From the NCBI GenBank assembly GCA_035715725.1, contig DASTKT010000101.1, positions 1-10,131 of the forward strand: a stretch of 10,131 nt of DNA, read 5' to 3'. Origin of the DNA: JADGGV01 sp035715725 (GTDB lineage: Bacteria; Gemmatimonadota; Gemmatimonadetes; Longimicrobiales; RSA9). The notes below the pieces were generated by a model. The model did not search any database, had not been told where the DNA came from, and saw only the letters and a program-made list of their open reading frames with translations. Positions 5,853-10,131 of this stretch are shown here, piece after piece (within the stretch, counting starts at the first letter, position 1; every line of letters begins with the position of its first letter). The position numbers and the translations under genes were made by a program.

Positions 5853-7493
5853 ATGCGGGTACGCGGTTCGATCCTGGTGCTTCTGCTGGGCGCGGCGCCG
5901 GTGGTGGCGCAGCAGCCGGCGGCGGGCGGCGCGCCGCCGATCACGGCCGGCGAGATCGACGGCCATCTGCGGTTCCTGGCGTCGGACCTGCTGGAGGGGC
6001 GGGCGCCGGCGACGCGGGGCGGTCGCCTGGCGACGGAGTACATCGCGAGCGAGCTGCGGGCGTACGGGCTGAAGCCGGGGAACGGCGACTCGTACCTCCA
6101 GGAGCTGCCGATCGAGCTGGTGACGCTGCAGCCGCGGACGCTGCGGGTGGCGGCGAGCGGGAAGGCGACGGCGGCGCTGAAGCAGCCGGACGACGTGGTG
6201 GTGTGGGCCGGGTCGCCGGCGGCGGAGTCGTCGGCGAAGGGGGAGCTGGTGTTCGTCGGCTACGGCGCGAAGGCGCCGGAGTACCGCTGGGACGACTTCA
6301 AGGGGATGGACCTGAAGGGGAAGATCCTGCTGGTGCTGGTGAACGACCCGCCGGCGACGGCGAAGGAGCCGTCGCTGTTCGGCGGCAAGGCGATGACGTA
6401 CTACGGGCGCTGGACGTACAAGTTCGAGGAGGCGGAGCGGCAGGGCGCGGCGGGCGCGCTGATCGTGCACACGACGGAGCGCGCCGGCTACCCGTGGCAC
6501 ACGGTGGTGGGCTCGTGGTCGGAGGAGCAGCGGATGCTGCCGCGGCCGGCGGACGCGCCGGCGCCGCTGGCGTTCCGGGGGTGGGTCACGGACAGCGCGG
6601 CGACGGCGCTGCTGAAGCAGGCGGGGCTCGATCTGGCGAAGCTGCGGAAGCAGGCGGAGTCGCGCAGCTTCAAGCCGGTGGCGACGGGGATCACGATGGA
6701 CGTGGGCTTCCGCAACGACGTCGCCCACCTGAAGTCCGAGAACGTGGTGGGGATCGTTCCGGGCACGGATCCGAAGCTCAAGGACACGTACGTGGTGCTG
6801 AGCTCGCACTGGGACCACTTCGGCATCGGCCCGGTGGTCGACGGCGACTCGATCTACAACGGCGCGCTGGACAACGCGTCGGGCGTCTCCGACCTGCTGG
6901 CGGTGGCGCGCGCGGCGGCGCAGGGCGCGCCGACGCCTCGCTCGCTGCTGTTCGCGTTCGTGACGGCGGAGGAGTCGGGGCTGCTCGGCTCGCAGTACTT
7001 CGCGGAGCATCCGACGGTGCCGCTCGCCTCGCTGGTGGCGAACGTGAACGTGGATGGCGGCAACCTGCTCGGGCGGGTGAACGACCTGGTCGTGCTGGGG
7101 CAGGACAAGAGCTCGCTCGGCGCGGAGCTGCTGAAGCTGATCTCGCCGGACGGGATGCGGTTCACGCCGGAGGAGCATCCGGAGGCGGGGTACTTCTACC
7201 GCTCCGACCACTTCTCCTTCGCGAAGCAGGGCGTGCCGTCGGTGTCGATCGGGGAGGGGTACGACTTCGTGGGGAAGCCGGCGGGGTGGGGGAAGGCGCA
7301 GGAGGAGGACTACACGGCGCACCGCTACCACCAGCCGTCGGACGCGTACCGGCCGGACTTCGACCTCACCGGCGCGGTCCAGCTCTCGGACATCGTGCTC
7401 GGCTTCGCGCGGCAGCTCGCGTCCTCGCCCACGCTCCCCACGTGGGCGCCGACGGCGGAGTTCAAGAGGAAGGCGGAGCCGGTCTCGCAGTAG
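5853..7493 (+). CDS. secreted M28-family aminopeptidase with PA domain
   Basis: The protein is 546 residues from ATG 5853, with GGAGGG at 5843-5848 four bases upstream; the longer frame from 5805 would put residues before the signal peptide. The signal peptide is MRVRGSILVLLLGAAPVVA, cleaved before QQ. The N-terminal part begins ITAGEIDGHLRFLASDLLEGR, a usual opening of secreted M28 enzymes. A protease-associated (PA) domain spans about residues 128-250 (GELVFVGYGAKAPEY, then LKGKILLVLVNDPP, then GAAGALIVHTT). The catalytic domain shows the expected di-zinc set: His319 and Asp321 (SSHWDHFG), Asp340 (GALDNASG), Glu373 and Glu374 (TAEESG), Asp401 (NVNVDG) and His493 (RYHQPSD). All are present, so it should be active, removing N-terminal amino acids in the periplasm or outside the cell. 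It is downstream of the MarR gene with a 34-base gap and no terminator, so probably co-transcribed. Confidence 0.95.
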   Translation: MRVRGSILVLLLGAAPVVAQQPAAGGAPPITAGEIDGHLRFLASDLLEGRAPATRGGRLATEYIASELRAYGLKPGNGDSYLQELPIELVTLQPRTLRVAASGKATAALKQPDDVVVWAGSPAAESSAKGELVFVGYGAKAPEYRWDDFKGMDLKGKILLVLVNDPPATAKEPSLFGGKAMTYYGRWTYKFEEAERQGAAGALIVHTTERAGYPWHTVVGSWSEEQRMLPRPADAPAPLAFRGWVTDSAATALLKQAGLDLAKLRKQAESRSFKPVATGITMDVGFRNDVAHLKSENVVGIVPGTDPKLKDTYVVLSSHWDHFGIGPVVDGDSIYNGALDNASGVSDLLAVARAAAQGAPTPRSLLFAFVTAEESGLLGSQYFAEHPTVPLASLVANVNVDGGNLLGRVNDLVVLGQDKSSLGAELLKLISPDGMRFTPEEHPEAGYFYRSDHFSFAKQGVPSVSIGEGYDFVGKPAGWGKAQEEDYTAHRYHQPSDAYRPDFDLTGAVQLSDIVLGFARQLASSPTLPTWAPTAEFKRKAEPVSQ

Positions 7494-7515
7494 GGCGCCG
7501 GCGGTCGAGCCCGTG

Positions 7516-7557
7516 GGCGGCGCGCGTCGGGCCTGCGTCCTCCGGCCGCGCGCCGCC
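7516..7557. terminator. bidirectional terminator-like inverted repeat between convergent genes
   Basis: GGCGGCGCGCG (7516-7526) is a perfect reverse complement of 7547-7557, with a 20-base loop, in the 79-base gap between the M28 stop and the stop of the minus-strand gene. Its symmetry would serve both transcripts. It lacks a T-tract on either side. Confidence 0.55.
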
Positions 7558-7572
7558 GCCGTCGCGCGGGCT

Positions 7573-8334
7573 TCACGAGCCGTCCACGGCGCTCCACGGG
7601 TCCGCGGACGTGGCGAGGCGCTCGACCATCCGCCGGTAGCGGTGGCGCGCCTCGTCGTGGCGGCCGGCGAGGATGTCGGCGGCGGCGGGCGCGATGACGG
7701 TCTCCATGAGTGCGCGGTAGACCCGCTCGGCGTCGGGGCGCGCGTCGATGGCCGCGACGATCGCCGGCGCGGTGGTGTAGTACTGCGCGATCTCCTGCCG
7801 CCCATCCTCGGTGCGGGCCAGCACCGTGTCGCGGAACGCGCGCAGGAGCGCGAGCGTCTCGCAGTCGTCCGGAAGCCCCAGCGCCTCGCAGACCGCGGTC
7901 GTGATGTAGCACCTGCACGTCACCGTCCGCGCCGGCGCCGCGGCGGGAGCGGCCGGGGCGCGAGTCGGCTCGATCTCGCGGAGCGCCGCGCCGAACACCC
8001 CGCGGGCGGAGGGCGGCTTCGACTCCTCGAGGTCCCGGTAGCTCTCCAGGCGACGAGGATCCACCGACGCGTCCCGATCGCCGCCTTTGTTCAGCTTCCG
8101 GTAGACCGCGAGCCGCGCTTCGAGGTACTCCGTGATCCTCTCGAGATCCCGCTGCCTCGGAGTCTCGGCGAGGATGCGCTCGTTCAGCGCCGTGAGCGCG
8201 GCGTTCATCCGCTCGTCGTCGCCGTTCCCGAGGAGGACGCCGATCTCGGCGTAGCGGTCCAGGTTCCTGGACTGGAAGTCGTCGCCGAAGCACGTCAGGA
8301 TGTTCTTGCGGACCTCCTCGGGGGTGACGGACAT
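7573..8334 (-). CDS. uncharacterised protein with Cys-rich CYITTA/CFI-box-like C-terminal domain
   Basis: The protein is 253 residues; ATG at 8334 has GGAG (8341-8344) six bases upstream. No signal peptide or membrane segment is seen. Residues 1-120 are charged and mostly helical (VTPEEVRKNILTCFGDDF, then LERITEYLEARLAVYRKL). A Pro/Ala linker (about 122-136) leads to a compact domain starting CRCYITTAVCEALGLPDDC (residues 140-158), then ETLALLRAFRD, then QEIAQYYTTAPAIVAAI (180-196), then helices to the C-terminus. Four Cys (140, 142, 149, 158) lie within 19 residues. I recall similar CYxTTA...DDCEEL..LRxFRD segments at the C-termini of unrelated bacterial proteins, apparently akin to the CFI-box C-terminal domain; its function is not known to me. 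The Cys could bind metal, but the spacing is not a standard zinc ribbon. Stand-alone gene, convergent with M28. The reading frame is solid; function is unassigned. Confidence 0.85.
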   Translation of the reverse strand: MSVTPEEVRKNILTCFGDDFQSRNLDRYAEIGVLLGNGDDERMNAALTALNERILAETPRQRDLERITEYLEARLAVYRKLNKGGDRDASVDPRRLESYRDLEESKPPSARGVFGAALREIEPTRAPAAPAAAPARTVTCRCYITTAVCEALGLPDDCETLALLRAFRDTVLARTEDGRQEIAQYYTTAPAIVAAIDARPDAERVYRALMETVIAPAAADILAGRHDEARHRYRRMVERLATSADPWSAVDGS

Positions 8335-8375
8335 CGCGCGCTCCGGGGCGGGGGTTCGGGCGGGTCGCTGCCGGG

Positions 8376-8381
8376 AGTATA
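8376..8381 (-). promoter_or_regulatory. candidate -10 box for the Cys-motif protein gene
   Basis: AGTATA on the plus strand reads TATACT on the coding strand, within a TATATACT patch that stands out in GC-rich DNA. A start of transcription near 8369 would give a leader of about 35 bases. No good -35 box is visible at the proper distance. Confidence 0.4.
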
Positions 8382-8503
8382 TACGCGGGCACCCTCGCCG
8401 TGGGTGATGGATTCGTGCGGATCTCGTCAGGGATTCGTGAAGGTCCGCCCGCGGTGCGGCCGGACGGGATCTCCGGAGCTCGCGGGCGATAGCGGAGTTG
8501 TCG

Positions 8504-8685
8504 GACAGGGTGAACCGGAATCACAGGATGAACGAATCGTAATACGAGATGCTGTCGGCGGTGCGGCAGGGCAGGATATGCACACATATCGCCTCAAGTC
8601 GTCCCGACCCCGGGCAAACCGTGCCAGGTCGGCCGTTCGACCGAAGCGGTTCCGCTTTCATCCTGTACCTCCGGTTCATCCCGTC
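8504..8685. repeat. imperfect inverted repeat pair (31-base arms) of a repeat-like sequence
   Basis: The arm 8504-8534 and the reverse complement of 8655-8685 agree at 25 of 31 positions by hand count; shared cores are TGAACCGGA and ACAGGATGAA. Each arm itself contains two GGRTGAA-type words about 17 bases apart, so the unit may be a short internal duplication. The arms are 120 bases apart. This resembles dispersed intergenic repeats of environmental bacteria rather than terminal repeats of a transposon, as no transposase lies between them. Confidence 0.6.
8575..8590. repeat. GATATG-CACA-CATATC palindrome
   Basis: A perfect 6-bp inverted repeat with a 4-base centre, AT-rich, located between the two arms of the larger inverted repeat. 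It could be a protein-binding site or the tip of a larger folded structure; nothing in the window tells which. Confidence 0.4.
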
Positions 8686-8745
8686 GAAGAACGCCGTTCC
8701 CGTCGTCGACCCGGTCCGTCGCACCTCACCGGCCGAGCCCGGACA

Positions 8746-8765
8746 TGCGCCGCCGGTGCGGCGCA
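8746..8765. repeat. 8-bp hairpin TGCGCCGC-CGGT-GCGGCGCA
   Basis: A perfect 8-bp stem with a 4-base loop about 115 bases before the DUF47 start. No T-run follows. It could be a boundary element or a chance hairpin in GC-rich sequence. Confidence 0.4.
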
Positions 8766-8812
8766 GGCGGCGTTCATATCTTGCATGATCTTCCCCGTCC
8801 GGTGGCCGCCCG

Positions 8813-8818
8813 TTACAT
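8813..8818 (+). promoter_or_regulatory. weak -10 candidate for the DUF47-Pit operon
   Basis: TTACAT is the best -10-like hexamer before the operon, with only a poor TTCCCC (8791-8796) 16 bases upstream. If used, the mRNA would start near 8825, immediately before the 8827-8848 hairpin. Confidence 0.25.
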
Positions 8819-8826
8819 TCCCGCGC

Positions 8827-8848
8827 CCTCCCGCCCGGGGGCGGGAGG
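8827..8848 (+). promoter_or_regulatory. leader hairpin upstream of DUF47
   Basis: CCTCCCGCC (8827-8835) pairs perfectly with GGCGGGAGG (8840-8848), with a 4-base loop. It ends 20 bases before the GGAGG ribosome site (8869-8873). Its left arm contains CCTCC, which is complementary to that ribosome site, so an alternative pairing that hides the site is possible. Function is inference. Confidence 0.45.
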
Positions 8849-8881
8849 CCGGGTGCGCCGCTGACGCCGGAGGTTGACCGC

Positions 8882-9496
8882 GTGGTCCGACTGATCCCCC
8901 GCGACGAGAACTTCTACGGCCTGTTCGTGGACCTGGCGCGTCGCCTGACCGCGTCGGCCGCGCTGCTGCACAAGCTCTTCGAGGAGCCGGAGCAGCTGCA
9001 GCGGCACGCGGCCGCGATCAAGGAGGTGGAGCACGAGGCCGACACGATCACGTACGACATCATCCTGCGGCTGAACCGCAGCTTCGTGACGCCGCTGGAC
9101 CGCGAAGACATCCATCTCCTGGCCTCGCAGCTCGACAGCGTGGTCGACCTGCTGGACGGCACGGCGCGGCGCGCGGTGATGTTCCGCATCACGGAGAGCA
9201 AGGCGCCGGCGTCGAAGCTGACCGCGCTGATCGTGGAGGCGACGTCGTACATCGAGGAGGCCGTCGGCAACCTCAGGAAGCTCAAGACGGCCACGCAGCA
9301 CAACAAGCAGATCAAGGAGCTGGAGGAAGCGGGCGACGCCGTCTACCACGCCGCGGTCGGGGAGCTGTTCGTCGGGTCGCCGAACCCGCTGGACGTCATC
9401 CGCTGGAAGGAGCTGTACGACACGCTCGAGAACGCGCTCGACCAGTGCGAGCACGTGGCGAACGTCCTCGAGACCCTCGCCCTCAAGCACGGCTGA
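8882..9496 (+). CDS. DUF47 / PhoU-like Pit accessory protein
   Basis: The protein is 204 residues from GTG 8882, with GGAGG at 8869-8873 eight bases before it. It is all-helical with the DUF47 (UPF0111, TIGR00153) pattern: IPRDENFYGLFVDLARRL at the start, then EPEQLQRHAAAIKEVEHEADTITYDI, FVTPLDREDIHLLASQLDSVVDLLD and a closing ALDQCEHVANVLETLALK helix. The ExxxD-type motifs in the second and third helices are the acidic metal-binding signature shared with PhoU. Length is normal for the family. It acts in the cytoplasm next to the Pit permease, where such proteins are thought to modulate phosphate uptake. The Pit gene starts two bases after its stop, so the two are translated from one mRNA. 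Family call is firm; the exact regulatory mode is unknown. Confidence 0.95.
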   Translation: MVRLIPRDENFYGLFVDLARRLTASAALLHKLFEEPEQLQRHAAAIKEVEHEADTITYDIILRLNRSFVTPLDREDIHLLASQLDSVVDLLDGTARRAVMFRITESKAPASKLTALIVEATSYIEEAVGNLRKLKTATQHNKQIKELEEAGDAVYHAAVGELFVGSPNPLDVIRWKELYDTLENALDQCEHVANVLETLALKHG

Positions 9497-9498
9497 CC

Positions 9499-10131
9499 GT
9501 GGCGACCTACGTCATCGTCATCGTCGTCATCGCGTTCCTGTTCGATTTCATCAACGGCTTCCACGATTCGGCGAACGCCATCGCGACGGTGGTCGGCACG
9601 CGGGTGCTGAAGCCGCTGCACGCCGTCGGCTGGGCGGCGATCTTCAACTTCTCGGCCGCGTTCGTGGTCGGCACGGCGGTCGCGAAGACGGTGGGCGTCG
9701 GCATGATCGACGTCGCCGTGGTCACGCCGAGCGTGGTATTGGGCGGGCTGCTCGGCGCGATCGTCTGGAACCTGATCACCTGGTACTTCGGCCTGCCGTC
9801 GAGCTCGTCCCACGCGCTGATCGGCGGGTACGCGGGCGCCGCCGTCGCGCGGGCCGGCTTCGGCGCGATCATCCCGTCGGGGTGGACGAAGACGCTCCTC
9901 TTCATCGTGCTCTCGCCGGTCATCGGCATGATCCTCGGCTTCGGCCTGATGGTGCTGACGTACTGGGTCTTCCACCGCGTGCCGGCCGGGAAGGTCGACC
10001 GGCTCTTCCGGCACGGCCAGCTCCTCTCCTCGGCGCTCTTCTCCCTCTCCCACGGCGCGAACGACGCGCAGAAGACGATGGGGATCATCGTCGGGCTGCT
10101 GGTGGCGACGCGGGGCGAGTTCGCGCACCAG
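9499..10131 (+). CDS. pit: Pit-family inorganic phosphate permease (5' part)
   Basis: GTG at 9499 lies two bases after the DUF47 stop; the frame stays open for 211 codons to the right edge. The product is a polytopic inner-membrane Pit/PHO4 transporter (PF01384) that moves metal-phosphate or phosphate with a coupling ion. Visible marks are the first family signature FINGFHDSANAIATVVGTR (about residues 17-35), the SSSSHALIGG loop (101-110), and the second, inverted-topology signature SHGANDAQKTMGII (184-197). Hydrophobic segments at about 3-17, 44-60, 82-97, 133-155 and 195-205 fit the expected arrangement. About the first half to two thirds of the protein is present, depending on how long the central loop is. 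The start has no separate ribosome site and probably relies on translational coupling with DUF47. The family call is secure; Pit versus a sulfate-type relative is not settled by the fragment, though the DUF47 partner favours phosphate. Confidence 0.95.
   Translation, partial: MATYVIVIVVIAFLFDFINGFHDSANAIATVVGTRVLKPLHAVGWAAIFNFSAAFVVGTAVAKTVGVGMIDVAVVTPSVVLGGLLGAIVWNLITWYFGLPSSSSHALIGGYAGAAVARAGFGAIIPSGWTKTLLFIVLSPVIGMILGFGLMVLTYWVFHRVPAGKVDRLFRHGQLLSSALFSLSHGANDAQKTMGIIVGLLVATRGEFAHQ

Larger units (their letters stand above)
8335..8881. other. 547-base intergenic region, no gene seen
   Basis: Frames here are short and lack protein-like composition. Contents: the -10 patch of the leftward gene (8376-8381), a direct repeat of GGATTCGTG (8409-8417 and 8431-8439), an imperfect inverted repeat pair (8504-8534 and 8655-8685), a GATATG/CATATC palindrome (8575-8590), an 8-bp hairpin (8746-8765), an AT-rich patch (about 8772-8792), a possible -10 TTACAT (8813-8818) and a 9-bp hairpin (8827-8848) just before the DUF47 ribosome site. 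Its middle is less GC-rich than the genes around it. Confidence 0.6.

Noticed and set aside
5337..7805. 822-codon open frame on the minus strand across MarR, M28 and beyond
   Set aside because: Its product is Arg/Pro-rich and low in complexity, overlaps two well-recognised genes, and results from G/C-ending codon bias on the other strand.
8409..8439. Short CRISPR-like direct repeat GGATTCGTG
   Set aside because: Only two 9-base copies, 22 bases apart, with no further units.
8504..8685. Insertion sequence or MITE bounded by the inverted arms
   Set aside because: No transposase, and no target-site duplication could be recognised outside the arms; kept only as a repeat.
8521..8724. Small 67-codon minus-strand frame in the gap before DUF47
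   Set aside because: It reads through the repeat arms, has no ribosome site, and its composition looks random.
8771..8792. Possible Pho box before the phosphate operon (TTCATATCTTGCATGATC)
   Set aside because: The first half resembles CTGTCAT at 5 of 7 bases, but the second half, 11 bases on, does not match; AT-richness alone is not enough.
7513..8877. 454-codon plus-strand frame opposite the Cys-motif gene
   Set aside because: Runs through a terminator hairpin and the repeat region, and has no domain; the minus-strand frame has a ribosome site and conserved-looking motifs.

Overview
The DNA is very GC-rich with strong G/C at third codon positions. It carries ordinary chromosomal genes of an environmental Gram-negative-type bacterium: exported hydrolases, a type IV pilin-like protein, RCC1-type beta-propeller repeats, DUF4412- and DUF885-like proteins and a DUF47-Pit phosphate transport pair. 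The protein styles most resemble Gemmatimonadota. That is inference from family resemblance, not from a marker gene. I see no rRNA, tRNA, CRISPR array, transposase, integrase or phage gene.

Layout. Positions 3-608 hold the 3' end of an RCC1-repeat gene. After a 355-base gap comes a small type IV pilin-like gene (964-1371) with a hairpin just behind it, then a secreted DUF4412-like protein (1634-2746) with its own promoter and a strong terminator hairpin. A DUF885 zinc-peptidase-like protein with a Tat-like leader follows (2917-4875), converging on a small VOC/glyoxalase-fold gene on the minus strand (4892-5281). The VOC gene is divergent from a MarR-family regulator (5354-5818). A palindrome between them is the probable operator, and the regulator appears to be co-transcribed with a secreted M28 aminopeptidase (5853-7493). 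A perfect 11-bp inverted repeat separates M28 from a convergent minus-strand gene (7573-8334) with a Cys-rich C-terminal domain of unknown function. A 547-base gap (8335-8881) contains an imperfect inverted pair of a repeat-like sequence and several hairpins. The window ends in a DUF47 (PhoU-like) gene and the first 211 codons of a Pit phosphate permease (9499 to the edge).

How the genes fit together. DUF47 and Pit are only two bases apart and form a phosphate-uptake operon. MarR with VOC (divergent) and M28 (downstream) form a plausible small regulon around one operator. DUF885, M28 and DUF4412 all carry export signals, which suggests envelope or extracellular peptide handling.

I found no convincing new multi-gene system. 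The items most worth a second look are the Cys-motif protein at 7573-8334, the inverted repeat pair near 8504-8685, and the divergent MarR/VOC control region with an almost leaderless MarR start.
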